From Clostridium sp. CX1 (GTDB lineage: Bacteria > Bacillota > Clostridia > Clostridiales > Clostridiaceae): a stretch of DNA of 64,000 nucleotides. A model generated the notes under the pieces. That model saw only the letters and a list, made by a program, of their open reading frames with translations. It had not been told where the DNA came from and ran no database searches. Where the stretch lies: NCBI RefSeq assembly GCF_025398335.1, contig NZ_JAODOO010000010.1:1-64000 (forward strand), written 5' to 3'. A program made the translations under genes and the position numbers. Positions 55,530 through 64,000 of this stretch are shown piece after piece (the first letter of the stretch is position 1; each line of letters begins with the position of its first letter).

Positions 55530-56639
55530 ATGAAGGTTGATAATCGATGGATGAAAAAGTTTTTAACGGGCAGTGCCGTACCAATTCTATTTTTACTAAT
55601 CAGTGCAGTAGCAATACCTATTTCTCAGTTTTCTGGACTATACCTAGTTAGAGAGATTACAACTAGACTTGCAAGAAACTCCTTACTTGTGTTATCTCTT
55701 TTATTACCGGTAATGGCAGGTATGGGTATTAACTTTGGAATGGTTTTAGGTGCAATGGCTGGACAGATAGGCTTAATATTCATAACTGACTGGGGAATTA
55801 AAGGGGTAGCGGGGCTTTTCTTGGCAATGGTAGTAGGCACTCCTATTGCAATACTCTTGGGATACTTTGGAGGTGCTGTTTTAAATAGAGCAAAGGGCCG
55901 TGAAATGATTACTTCAATGATGTTAGGCTTTTTTATAGCAGGAATATATCAATTTTTCCTTTTATATTTGTGTGGATCTATAATACCTGTGAAAAGTCCT
56001 ACTCTGCTTCTCTCAAGAGGCTATGGTATTAGAAATGCCATAAACTTAGATGTAGCAGGTGGATTCGATAAATTACTGATGGTTAATATAGGAGGAGTAC
56101 CTTTACCTATAGGAACCTTCTTAATAATTGCTTTCATATGTGTATTTACAGTATGGTTCAGAAAGACTAAGCTTGGACAGGAAATGAGGGCTGTAGGTCA
56201 GGAAATGACGGTATCGGAAACTGCAGGAATAAAGGTAGAAAAAACTCGTATACAATCAATTATAATTTCTACTGTTCTTGCTTGTTATGGACAGGTAATA
56301 TATCTACAAAACATTGGGACGTTAAATACTTATAATGGAGCAGATCAAGCAGCATTATTTGCCGCTGCAGCACTTCTAGTAGGGGGAGCTACAGTAAGTA
56401 AAGCGTCTATACCAAATGCTATTATTGGTACAGGGTTGTTTCACTTAATGTTTGTAGTTATGCCTATGGCTGGTAAAAATTTGACAGGTCAAGCTATGAT
56501 AGGGGAATACTTCAGAATGTTTGTATCTTATGGAGTTGTTACCTTAGCATTGGTACTTCATGCATGGAAGAGACAAAAGGATAAAGAAATGGATAGAGCT
56601 TACCTGAGAGCAGGAAATAGCGGAAATGCAGCAAAGTAG
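55530..56639 (+). CDS. ABC importer permease 2
   Basis: 369 residues, same family as permease 1, with contact segment TKLGQEMRAVGQEMTVSETAGIKVEKTRIQSI. ATG at 55530 lies 7 nt after a GGGAGG site that overlaps the end of permease 1, so the two are coupled. A charged cytoplasmic tail (KRQKDKEMDRAY) closes the protein. Last gene of the operon. Confidence 0.9.
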   Translation: MKVDNRWMKKFLTGSAVPILFLLISAVAIPISQFSGLYLVREITTRLARNSLLVLSLLLPVMAGMGINFGMVLGAMAGQIGLIFITDWGIKGVAGLFLAMVVGTPIAILLGYFGGAVLNRAKGREMITSMMLGFFIAGIYQFFLLYLCGSIIPVKSPTLLLSRGYGIRNAINLDVAGGFDKLLMVNIGGVPLPIGTFLIIAFICVFTVWFRKTKLGQEMRAVGQEMTVSETAGIKVEKTRIQSIIISTVLACYGQVIYLQNIGTLNTYNGADQAALFAAAALLVGGATVSKASIPNAIIGTGLFHLMFVVMPMAGKNLTGQAMIGEYFRMFVSYGVVTLALVLHAWKRQKDKEMDRAYLRAGNSGNAAK

Positions 56640-56689
56640 TCTTAATTATGTAGATTTTGTAGGGAATAAATATTGAAAGCCTGATTCTA

Positions 56690-56730
56690 ATATCTGGTTT
56701 CTCATTACTGATGAGGCCAGGTATTTTTAT
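56690..56730 (+). terminator. Terminator of the DUF3798 operon
   Basis: ATATCTGGTTTCTCAT pairs imperfectly (G-U pairs, 2-nt bulge) with ATGAGGCCAGGTAT, followed by TTTTT. Confidence 0.75.
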
Positions 56731-56846
56731 ATTTTGTAGAATAGGAAAAGGTTGACACCAAAAGATGAAATTATGTGGTAAGATTTTGTAAACTACTTTA
56801 TAATTGTTATTATCCCAGTAATCGATTAGTAAGGAGTAAAGAAGTT

Positions 56847-58058
56847 ATGTTGAAAATATTTAGTGTTTATAAAGGATTGCCACGGAGTGTATACATACTG
56901 TTTTTGGTACAGGTAGTGAATAGATTTGGTGATTTTGTACTGCCATTTATGACGCTGCTGCTGATAAAAAAGCTAGGTATATCTTTTCAAACTGCTGGTA
57001 TGGTTATTATGATTGGATCTATGCTTGGAATACCTGGAGCTATAGTAGGTGGAAAATTAGCTGACCAAATAGGTAGAAAAAAGACTTATATCATTACTCA
57101 GACAACAGTAGCTTTAGCACTAATACCCTGTGCCTTTGTGAAAAATTCTTATGTTATCGTTACTTTTCTTTTAGTTTCAACTTTCTTTAATGAAGCAGTT
57201 AGACCCTCTTTAAGTGCAATAATTGCAGATCTGCTGCCAGCAGATAGGAGACAGGCTGGCTATTCTCTTCAGTATTTAGGTATAAATTTAGGAGCATCTA
57301 TTGGTCCTATGGTGGCTGGATTCCTATTCAATAACTATCTTCCTATGCTATTTATAGGTGATGCGTTAACTTCTTTTCTTGCAGTAGCCCTAGTTGCTAT
57401 TTTTATAAGTGAGAGTAAGCCATCTAATATGGTAGAAGCAGCAGCTTCCAAGGAAAAGGCTGAGGAAGGTAGTGTTTTTCAAGTTCTTTTTAGACGTAAA
57501 CAGATTTTAATATTCCTTATAATTTATATTCTATATAGTATGGTCTATACACAGCATAGATTTTCTCTGCCTTTAATGTTGGATGAGGTATTTACAGGGA
57601 CTGGAGCAGAAAAATTTGGATTACTTATGAGTATAAATGCCTTTACAGTTATATCTCTAACGGTAATCATTACAAGTTTCACGAGAAAACTTCAGCCTTT
57701 ATGTAACATAATAATGGCAGGAATACTTTATGCTATTGGATTTGGTATGATTGGAATAGTGAATTCTCTACCTCTTTTTATAGTATCAACAATTTTTTGG
57801 ACCATTGGAGAAATATTAACTGCCACAAATTTTGGAGTATACTTAGCAAATAACAGTCCGGTAAATTATAGAGCAAGATTTAATGCTGTAGGGAGTTTGA
57901 GCTGGGCCTCTGGAGCTGCTCTTGGCACCTCTCTTATAGGGAAATATATAGATATGGCAGGAATATCTGCCGTTTGGCCACTAACTTTTATGCTGGCGTC
58001 TATTGCTGCCTTTTTTATGATACTATTACACATACATAGTACAAAAAATAAAGCTTAA
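56847..58058 (+). CDS. Major facilitator superfamily transporter
   Basis: 403 residues with 12 predicted helices. The motif A loop between helices 2 and 3 reads GGKLADQIGRKKTYI, typical of drug:H+ antiporters of the 12-helix class. LPADRRQAGYSLQYLGINLGASIGPMVAGFL is the helix 5 region (motif C-like G-rich). ATG at 56847 behind AAGGAG; the open frame runs 24 codons further but without a site. Substrate unknown; export of a drug or metabolite is the usual role. Confidence 0.85.
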   Translation: MLKIFSVYKGLPRSVYILFLVQVVNRFGDFVLPFMTLLLIKKLGISFQTAGMVIMIGSMLGIPGAIVGGKLADQIGRKKTYIITQTTVALALIPCAFVKNSYVIVTFLLVSTFFNEAVRPSLSAIIADLLPADRRQAGYSLQYLGINLGASIGPMVAGFLFNNYLPMLFIGDALTSFLAVALVAIFISESKPSNMVEAAASKEKAEEGSVFQVLFRRKQILIFLIIYILYSMVYTQHRFSLPLMLDEVFTGTGAEKFGLLMSINAFTVISLTVIITSFTRKLQPLCNIIMAGILYAIGFGMIGIVNSLPLFIVSTIFWTIGEILTATNFGVYLANNSPVNYRARFNAVGSLSWASGAALGTSLIGKYIDMAGISAVWPLTFMLASIAAFFMILLHIHSTKNKA

Positions 58059-58158
58059 ATCTGTTGACAAAAAATCCTTGAAAAAATAGAATAGTAATGT
58101 CGTAGTAAATTACTCTGAATTAATTGAAAGTTTATATAGAATTTGAGGAGAGATAAGA

Positions 58159-59289
58159 ATGGAAAGAGAAGTTTATATGGATTATGCTGCTACAACTTAT
58201 ATAAAGCCAGAAGTTATAAAAGAGATGAATCCATATCTTACGGAGTATTTTGGAAATCCGTCATCGATTTACCATATTTCAAGAAAAACCAAGGGAGCAA
58301 TAGATGCTGCTAGACAGAGAATCGCAACTGCAATAAAGGCTAGAAGAGATGAAATATTCTTTACCTCTGGAGGGTCAGAAGCAGATAACTGGGCAATTAA
58401 AGGAGTGGCCTTTGCGAATAAGGACAGAGGAAATCATATAATAACTACAAAAATTGAGCACCATGCAGTGCTTCATACCTGTGAATATTTAGAGGAGTTA
58501 GGTTTTGAAATAACCTATTTACCAGTTGATGAGTTTGGATTTGTAAAAATTGAAGACTTAAAAAAGGCTATAACAGATAAAACAATATTAGTATCTATAA
58601 TGTTTGCTAATAATGAAATAGGTACTATTCAATCTATAATGGAAATTGGAGAACTTTGCAGAGAAAAGAGAGTAATTTTTCACACTGATGCAGTTCAGGC
58701 AGTAGGAAATGTTCCTATTGATGTTACTGCTATGAATATAGACTTACTTTCTATGGCTTCCCATAAATTTTATGGTCCTAAAGGAATGGGTGCCCTTTAT
58801 ATAAAAAAGGGGATTAAAATACACAATTTAATTCATGGAGGAGCGCAGGAAAGAGCCAGAAGAGCCGGTACAGAAAACATAGCTGGTATTGTAGGTATGG
58901 GAAAAGCCGTGGAGCTAGCTACGGAAAATATGGAAAATGAGTCTAAAAGATTAACAATTTTAAGAGATAAGTTAATACAAGGACTATTAAAAATCCCAGG
59001 CACTAGATTAAATGGTCCTTCAGGAGAAAAAAGACTACCAGGCAATGTAAATATAAGCTTTGAAGGAGCTGCAGGAGATATATTGCTTATGAGACTAGAC
59101 AGCATGGGAATATGTGCTTCTAGCGGAAGTGCTTGTTCTGCTGGTGCCTTAGAGCCTTCTCATGTCTTGATTGCTTTAGGTTTACCTGAGGAGAGAGCAA
59201 AAAACTCCTTAAGACTTACTATAGGATCTGGAACTACAGAGGAAGAAATAGACTATGTTTTAAAAGTTATTACTGAGATGGCAATGTAA
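58159..59289 (+). CDS. Cysteine desulfurase (NifS/IscS type)
   Basis: Removes sulfur from cysteine as a persulfide, with PLP. 376 residues. PLP Lys203 in SMASHKFYGPKG, the persulfide Cys326 in SGSACSAGALEPSHVL (group I loop length), and MDYAATT at the N terminus. The gene is 38 bp upstream of mnmA, so its main job is probably sulfur transfer to MnmA for tRNA 2-thiouridine, and perhaps also Fe-S cluster assembly. No iscU or iscR is adjacent. ATG behind GAGGAGAG. Confidence 0.95.
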   Translation: MEREVYMDYAATTYIKPEVIKEMNPYLTEYFGNPSSIYHISRKTKGAIDAARQRIATAIKARRDEIFFTSGGSEADNWAIKGVAFANKDRGNHIITTKIEHHAVLHTCEYLEELGFEITYLPVDEFGFVKIEDLKKAITDKTILVSIMFANNEIGTIQSIMEIGELCREKRVIFHTDAVQAVGNVPIDVTAMNIDLLSMASHKFYGPKGMGALYIKKGIKIHNLIHGGAQERARRAGTENIAGIVGMGKAVELATENMENESKRLTILRDKLIQGLLKIPGTRLNGPSGEKRLPGNVNISFEGAAGDILLMRLDSMGICASSGSACSAGALEPSHVLIALGLPEERAKNSLRLTIGSGTTEEEIDYVLKVITEMAM

Positions 59290-59327
59290 AAATGTAAAGG
59301 GGAGTGCCCCAGGGAAAGGTGATAAAG

Positions 59328-60404
59328 TTGAAGAAAAAAGTTGTTGTAGGTATGAGTGGCGGAGTGGATAGTTCTGTTGCTGCCTATCTTTTAAAGGAAC
59401 AAGGTTATGATGTTATAGGTGTAACTATGCAGGTATGGCAGGAAGATGAAGAGTATGAGGCAAATGAAGGTGGATGCTGCTCCTTAAGTGCTGTGGAAGA
59501 TGCAAGAATGGTAGCCTATAAACTAGATATTCCTTTTTATGTTATGAATTTTAAGGATATATTCAAGAAAAATGTTATAGATTATTTTATTGATGAGTAC
59601 ATGGAAGGAAGAACTCCTAACCCTTGTGTAGCTTGTAATAAATATATTAAATTTGATGCTTTACTAAAAAAAGCTATGGATTTAGGAGCAGATTATGTAG
59701 CTACTGGCCATTATGCCACTATAGAAAAAGATGGTGACAGATACTTGCTTAGAAAATCTGAAGATGATAGGAAGGATCAGACCTATGCTTTATATAATTT
59801 AACCCAGCATCAGTTAGCACATACTTTAATGCCTTGTGGCGAATATAAAAAGGATAGGATAAGAGAAATTGCCAAGGAAATAGGGCTTATTGTTCACAAT
59901 AAAAAGGATAGTGAAGAAATTTGCTTTATTCCAGATAATGATCATGGTTCATATATAAAAAAGCAGGCACCAAATAAGGTAAGAGAAGGTTACTTTGTAG
60001 ATAAGCACGGGAATCTTTTAGGAAAACATAAAGGTATAGTTTATTACACTATAGGTCAAAGAAAAGGTTTAGGAATAGCACTTGGGAAACCAGTTTTTGT
60101 AACAGATATTAACCCACTAACTAATACCGTTGTCCTTGGAAGTGAAGAAGATATATTTAAGACAAAGCTAGTTGCTAAGGATATAAATTTTATTCCCTTT
60201 GACAGCTTGGAAAGCACTATGGAAGTAGAAGCCAAGATTAGATATTCAGCTAAGCCTGCAAAGGCATGGATAAGCCCTATTGGAGAAGGAAAGATAAAGG
60301 TTGTATTTGAAGATAAGCAGCGTGCTATAACAAAGGGACAGTCTGTAGTTTTTTATAACAAAGACTTACTTATAGGCGGCGGAATTATAGACGAAATACT
60401 TTAG
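59328..60404 (+). CDS. mnmA: tRNA-specific 2-thiouridylase
   Basis: Thiolates U34 of tRNA-Lys, -Glu and -Gln, using persulfide from the desulfurase just upstream. 358 residues. PP-loop SGGVDSS (10-16), Cys100 and Cys103 in [12 protein letters not shown], and the second catalytic Cys199 in EEICFIPD. The start is TTG at 59328, behind GGGAAAGGTG, giving the usual N terminus [15 protein letters not shown]; a GTG eight codons upstream sits on top of another possible site and is less likely. Confidence 0.96.
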   Translation: MKKKVVVGMSGGVDSSVAAYLLKEQGYDVIGVTMQVWQEDEEYEANEGGCCSLSAVEDARMVAYKLDIPFYVMNFKDIFKKNVIDYFIDEYMEGRTPNPCVACNKYIKFDALLKKAMDLGADYVATGHYATIEKDGDRYLLRKSEDDRKDQTYALYNLTQHQLAHTLMPCGEYKKDRIREIAKEIGLIVHNKKDSEEICFIPDNDHGSYIKKQAPNKVREGYFVDKHGNLLGKHKGIVYYTIGQRKGLGIALGKPVFVTDINPLTNTVVLGSEEDIFKTKLVAKDINFIPFDSLESTMEVEAKIRYSAKPAKAWISPIGEGKIKVVFEDKQRAITKGQSVVFYNKDLLIGGGIIDEIL

Positions 60405-60410
60405 AAAAAT

Positions 60411-60470
60411 AGCCTCTAATGTTGACTGAAATTTAAATTCTTTTAAATTCATCAACATCAGAGGCTTTAG
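60411..60470. terminator. Terminator after mnmA
   Basis: AGCCTCTAATGTTGA (60411-60425) pairs with TCAACATCAGAGGCT (60452-60466) with one mismatch. The loop holds a second inverted pair, AATTTAAATTC / AAATTC. The outer AGCCTCT...AGAGGCT resembles the outer arms of the element at 52-174. Confidence 0.75.
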
Positions 60471-60520
60471 TTATGTCTTTAATTATACTAAAGGTGACTT
60501 TCCACCATATCACTTACTAC

Positions 60521-61732
60521 TTAAATACTTCTAAATTTAGTAGTTAAAACATAAACATTTAGCACAGATAACAAACTAGCTATAATTGCCATAATTATGA
60601 ATGAAAAATTCAGAGAAAAACAATCTCCTAGTTTGCCTATAAGTGGAAATAACAATATCATAAAAAAACTAAAAACCATACTTTGGAAAGACAAGATAGT
60701 AGCCCTGTTTTTACTAGGAATTAATTTATTTATATAATCACTTATAATTACATAAGCAATAGAATCTGCTATGCAAATTATTGCATAGAAAACTTGAGCT
60801 CCGCTAGTTATTACAATTCCCCAAATGGATAGAGCAATTATTATAGGCATAGAAATCATAATTCCCTTTTCCCTTAATAAATCTTTTAATTTATAAACTT
60901 TTGTAGCCATAAATCCGGCTAATAGGGAAGATATTGATAAGTAGATTCCTATTGTAAATTCAGAATTGCCCTGTGTCTTCCAAAAGTTTTGTAAGTAGTA
61001 AAACATACTGGTTGCAAGTATAGAGACTATATTGATAAGGATAATCAAGAAACCGACCTTTTGATTACCTTTAATTATATTTATACTATCAATAACTTGC
61101 CTTAATAATAACTTTGTTTTTTTAACAGTCTCATGTTTTACAACTCGTACAGACTTCGGAGTATTGGCAGGTTCTACAAAAGTAAAAGATTGAATAAAGG
61201 TTATTCCAGCTATTATAGCACTTACTAAAAAAGCTAGATAATAGTCTTTAGATCCTAAATATCCTCCTAATACTAAGGCTGCCACACTACCTATCTGCAT
61301 AAACATTTCATTTTTACCATTAATTTTTAGGTACTCTTCTTCTCTACCTAATACTTTTAAAGAATCGTAAAGCAAGGCATCTCCTGCTCCTGATTCTAAG
61401 TTATAGGATATAGCTAAAATTGTAAAAGATAGGGCAAACATATAAAAGTCGTTGGAAAAGGTTAGTAATAGCATACTTATCATAGCTAGTAATCTTCCTA
61501 ATATCCTACTAACCCTCCTTCCCCATAAATCAGCAATTACTCCTGTTGGCACCTCCATAGAAAAAGAAACTAGGTGGAAGATTCCTTCCAGGATTCCTAG
61601 CTTAGTCAAATCCATTCCTTTAGTAGCAAAGTATATCATCCATATACCCTGAGTTAAATCTAATCTACTTAAAAAAATAAAAATGTAATTTTTAATTATG
61701 TTAAATTCTAGTTTATTACTATTTATTTTCAT
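60521..61732 (-). CDS. Major facilitator superfamily transporter, probable efflux pump
   Basis: 403 residues, 12 helices. Helix 2-3 loop reads TGVIADLWGRRVSRILGR (motif A). The layout (LDLTQGIWMIYFATKGM at the start, EVPTGVIADLWGRR) is that of MFS drug exporters of Gram-positive bacteria. ATG at 61732 behind AAGGAG; upstream in-frame codons lack a site. The gene follows a promoter, a 38-codon ORF and an intrinsic terminator, and the 65 bp between terminator and gene holds no good promoter. Expression by read-through past the terminator (attenuation) is therefore likely. Confidence 0.85.
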   Translation of the reverse strand: MKINSNKLEFNIIKNYIFIFLSRLDLTQGIWMIYFATKGMDLTKLGILEGIFHLVSFSMEVPTGVIADLWGRRVSRILGRLLAMISMLLLTFSNDFYMFALSFTILAISYNLESGAGDALLYDSLKVLGREEEYLKINGKNEMFMQIGSVAALVLGGYLGSKDYYLAFLVSAIIAGITFIQSFTFVEPANTPKSVRVVKHETVKKTKLLLRQVIDSINIIKGNQKVGFLIILINIVSILATSMFYYLQNFWKTQGNSEFTIGIYLSISSLLAGFMATKVYKLKDLLREKGIMISMPIIIALSIWGIVITSGAQVFYAIICIADSIAYVIISDYINKLIPSKNRATILSFQSMVFSFFMILLFPLIGKLGDCFSLNFSFIIMAIIASLLSVLNVYVLTTKFRSI

Positions 61733-61796
61733 GAAATTTTGCTCCTTTATCTTAATATATAAAGCATTTCTTACCCACCCAACCAAAAATGCGCAC

Positions 61797-61833
61797 AAAA
61801 AAGCCTAAACAGAGATATACTTCTGCTTAGGCC
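61797..61833 (-). terminator. Terminator between leader ORF and MFS gene
   Basis: On the minus strand GCCTAAGCAGA, a short loop, TCTGTTTAGGC (one mismatch) and TTTTTT. It sits 65 bp upstream of the MFS gene and downstream of the leader ORF, the position of a regulated attenuator. Confidence 0.85.
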
Positions 61834-61886
61834 TACACTAACATTTTGTTATGTTTTATTCTAAGTTTGAAGGATTATATCGTCAG

Positions 61887-62003
61887 TTAATTCACAACAT
61901 ATTCAATTTTGGACGCACTTTTCCCTTGGTACCCAAAATTGAATGTTATATTGCACACTACATTCAAATAATCTCGAATGTAGGAATCAACTGCTATACT
62001 CAT
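61887..62003 (-). CDS. 38-codon leader ORF upstream of MFS gene
   Basis: A short ORF beginning MSIAVDSYIRDYL has a near-perfect AAGGAGGAGAGCT ribosome site and sits about 23 nt after an extended -10 promoter. Its second half contains a perfect 12-bp inverted repeat, ATTCAATTTTGG (61901-61912) and CCAAAATTGAAT (61933-61944), so the RNA folds inside the coding region. The peptide has no membrane span and I know no homologue. Position, size and the terminator after it suggest a regulatory leader peptide for the MFS exporter. It could also be a free-standing small protein. Confidence 0.65.
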   Translation of the reverse strand: MSIAVDSYIRDYLNVVCNITFNFGYQGKSASKIEYVVN

Positions 62004-62032
62004 AGCTCTCCTCCTTAAAATTCTTATTTTTG

Positions 62033-62041
62033 ATTATAGCA
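62033..62041 (-). promoter_or_regulatory. Extended -10 promoter of the leader ORF / MFS unit
   Basis: On the minus strand TGC-TATAAT (-10 hexamer at 62033-62038). No clear -35. Transcription would start about 23 nt before the leader ORF. The rest of 61733-62272 up to the next gene shows nothing else. Confidence 0.65.
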
Positions 62042-62272
62042 TAAAATAAGGAAACAAGCTAACTGAAATTTTGGTTTTCATATCGAAAGAAAATAATTAG
62101 ATACATAATTTGTTTTCCTTATAGACGGCTAATGAACTATAAATAAGATAAATAAAGTCTTAAACAAATTTGTGATAGAATTTATTTAGTATAAGAAGGT
62201 GGAAAATAACAATTTTATTTATAAAAAGATTCCATCAATATAGTTAAAAATTAGATAAGGGATGTGCTATTA

Positions 62273-63421
62273 ATGAATAATTTACCTGAAGTATTTGAAG
62301 ATTTTAGTGAGGCAAGAAAACAAGGGTTTATAACTATTAAAAATCTAAAAGATGGAGGCAAAAAGGTTGTAGGTACTTTTTGTACTTTTACCCCTTGGGA
62401 AGTTATACATGCAGCAGGGGCAGTGCCGGTATCACTATGTGCTAAAAGTGATGAAACTATAGCAGATGCAGAAAAGCATCTCCCAAGAAATCTATGCCCG
62501 CTTATAAAGTCAAGTTATGGCTTTGCCATTACAGATAAGTGTCCATACTTTTACTTTTCAGATTTAATTGTGGGAGAGACAACCTGTGATGGAAAGAAAA
62601 AAATGTACGAGTATTTAGGAGAAATAAAAGAGGTACATGTTATGCAGTTGCCTCAGACTTATAAAGGGGAAGATGCTTACAGACTATGGAGAAATGAAAT
62701 AATAAGATTGAAAGAAAAACTACAGAAAGAATTCGGCGTTGATGTAACAAAGGAAGAGCTATCACAATCTATAAAACTTCGTAATAGAGAAAGAATTGCA
62801 TTAAAAGAGTTTTATGAATTAGGGAAGATGTGTCCTCCACCAATTACAGGATTAGAAATGCTGAAAGTGTTAAATGGTGCTTCTTTTAAATGGGATAAGG
62901 ATGAGGAGATAAGAGAACTGAAGGATCTGATAAACAGGTCAAAAAGTGAATACCAGGAAGGGCAAAGAAAGGTTTCACCAGATGCCAAAAGAATATTAAT
63001 CACAGGATGTCCAATGGGAGAAGCTACAGAGAAAATAATAAAAGCCATAGAGGAAAATGGAGGAGCAGTAGTTTGCTATGAAAACTGCACAGGAATTAAA
63101 GAAATAAGCAAACTGGTAGATGAAACTATAGACCCTATAGATGCTCTTACAGAAAAATATTTAAATATAGGCTGTTCTTGTATGAGTCCAAATGATAACA
63201 GAGTAAACCTTTTATCTGAGTTGATAGATGACTATAAGGTGGATGGAGTTATAGATGTAATCCTTCAAGCTTGCCATACTTATAGTGTAGAGGCCTTTAA
63301 TATTAAAAGATTTGTAAATGATAAGAAGAAAACCGCTTATATGAGTATAGAAACAGATTATTCTCAAACAGATATAGGACAGATAAATACGAGAATAGCT
63401 GCCTTTATTGAAATGCTTTAG
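62273..63421 (+). CDS. Double-cubane-cluster anaerobic reductase (2-hydroxyacyl-CoA dehydratase D-subunit-like)
   Basis: 382 residues, one copy of the HgdB/D-type fold. FCTFTPWEVIHAAGAVPVSLC at the N terminus, LPRNLCPLIKSSYG and KCPYFYFSDLIVGETTCDGKKKMYEYL supply the cluster Cys, and ITGCPMGEATEKIIK and ENCTGIKE the second half. Homologous single-gene proteins (DCCP, YjiM-like) hold a double-cubane [8Fe-9S] cluster and act as ATP-coupled strong reductants with an HgdC-type activator. None is visible before the window ends. The start is ATG at 62273; a GTG three codons earlier overlaps the AAGGGATG site. The corrinoid protein 118 bp downstream suggests a shared pathway. Confidence 0.85.
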   Translation: MNNLPEVFEDFSEARKQGFITIKNLKDGGKKVVGTFCTFTPWEVIHAAGAVPVSLCAKSDETIADAEKHLPRNLCPLIKSSYGFAITDKCPYFYFSDLIVGETTCDGKKKMYEYLGEIKEVHVMQLPQTYKGEDAYRLWRNEIIRLKEKLQKEFGVDVTKEELSQSIKLRNRERIALKEFYELGKMCPPPITGLEMLKVLNGASFKWDKDEEIRELKDLINRSKSEYQEGQRKVSPDAKRILITGCPMGEATEKIIKAIEENGGAVVCYENCTGIKEISKLVDETIDPIDALTEKYLNIGCSCMSPNDNRVNLLSELIDDYKVDGVIDVILQACHTYSVEAFNIKRFVNDKKKTAYMSIETDYSQTDIGQINTRIAAFIEML

Positions 63422-63539
63422 AAGAAGTATAAGTTTTATAGGAACATAGAGTAGAAGGGTATTTTAATACAAAATGATAAATTTTTCGTAAAGATAGTGT
63501 AAATAGTCTTATTAAATTAAATAGAAAGGGAGATAAATC

Positions 63540-64000
63540 ATGATTGAATTAAAAGAAAAGCTTTTTAAAGAACTTTCAGATTCAGTAGTTGAAATGGAGG
63601 AAGAGAAAACTGTTGAAATCTCTAAAATGTGTATTGAAAACAAAATTAGTGCTTATGAGGCAATTGATAAGGGTTTAGGTGATGGAATGAATAGAGCTGG
63701 AAAGCTTTATGAAGAGGAGGAATATTATATCCCAGAACTTTTAATGTGTTCTGATGCTATGTATTCTGGAATCAATATTTTAAAACCTCATTTAGAGAAA
63801 AAAGATGGGGAAAACAAGCACAAGGTAGTAATTGGCGTTGTACAAGGGGATACTCATGATATAGGAAAAAACTTAGTGAAGATAATGATGGAAACAGAGG
63901 GATTTGAAGTAATAGATCTTGGAAGAGATGTACCTCCAAGGGATTTTGTAGATAAAGCAAAGGAAGTTAATGCAAGCATAATTGGTCTGTCTACTCTTAT
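63540..64000 (+). CDS. Corrinoid (B12-binding) methyltransferase protein, truncated by window end
   Basis: Partial, 153 codons seen. An N-terminal helical cap (about 1-85: KELSDSVVEMEEEKTVEISKMC, GLGDGMNRAGKLYEEEEYYIPELLM) precedes the B12-binding Rossmann domain with the base-off cobalamin motif GDTHDIGKN (His as lower ligand). The layout is that of MtaC/MttC/MtbC-type proteins, which carry a methyl group between a substrate methyltransferase and a corrinoid-to-tetrahydrofolate methyltransferase. ATG at 63540 behind AAAGGGAGATAA. The double-cubane protein upstream may serve the same system; the methyltransferases should lie to the right. Confidence 0.92.
   Translation, partial: MIELKEKLFKELSDSVVEMEEEKTVEISKMCIENKISAYEAIDKGLGDGMNRAGKLYEEEEYYIPELLMCSDAMYSGINILKPHLEKKDGENKHKVVIGVVQGDTHDIGKNLVKIMMETEGFEVIDLGRDVPPRDFVDKAKEVNASIIGLSTL

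Overview
This 64 kb window looks like chromosome of a strictly anaerobic, spore-forming Clostridium (Clostridia, low GC). The signs are very AT-rich intergenic DNA, strong AGGAGG-type ribosome binding sites with frequent TTG and GTG starts, T-box leaders, a CooS-family carbon monoxide dehydrogenase-like protein, exosporium-type cysteine-rich proteins, a SpoVB-type flippase, an iron-only hydrogenase regulator and a corrinoid protein. I see no rRNA, tRNA, CRISPR array, prophage, transposase or insertion sequence.

Layout. 0.3-9.4 kb: gltX, a stand-alone GAPDH whose cofactor residues suggest NADP use, a ferredoxin-fused dihydroorotate dehydrogenase-like enzyme, a TM1266-type regulator, a beta-CASP metallo-hydrolase, a D,D-carboxypeptidase and a NUDIX hydrolase. 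9.4-23.4 kb: an HxlR regulator, nicotinate phosphoribosyltransferase, a UvrD-like helicase, a secreted SGNH hydrolase, an FtsA paralogue with a beta-grasp-like tail, an M20 amidohydrolase, an RluA-type pseudouridine synthase, a MurJ/SpoVB-family flippase and a GGDEF protein. 23.6-29.1 kb: a complete type I restriction-modification operon (hsdR-hsdM-hsdS). 29.2-33 kb: a TauE/SafE exporter, an apparently autoregulated MarR-YczE operon and a SpoVB-like flippase.

33.3-42.6 kb: the CooS-like gene, then branched-chain amino acid synthesis. ilvD and an aminotransferase are divergent, each behind its own T-box; ilvC-ilvB follow without a T-box. 42.7-46.8 kb: two CsxC-like spore-surface proteins, dapB and a Cys-rich thioredoxin-like protein. 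47-50.4 kb: a TrpXYZ-type ABC transporter and a HutP-family protein. 50.6-58.1 kb: a HAD phosphatase, a DUF3798 ABC import operon with a possibly structured leader, and an MFS transporter. 58.2-60.4 kb: a cysteine desulfurase directly upstream of mnmA, the classical sulfur relay to tRNA U34. 60.5-64 kb: an MFS exporter preceded by a candidate attenuation leader (promoter, 38-codon ORF, hairpin, terminator), then a double-cubane-cluster reductase and a truncated corrinoid protein.

The most notable item is the CooS-like protein. It keeps most C-cluster ligands but has Glu303 where CODH has its Fe1-binding Cys, and an E-x-K motif (E564/K566) like that of hybrid cluster protein (Hcp). Its metal site therefore resembles Hcp within a CODH-length polypeptide. 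Second are the candidate attenuator upstream of the MFS exporter and the odd pair of T-box specifiers (apparent GCA before ilvD, GTA before the aminotransferase).
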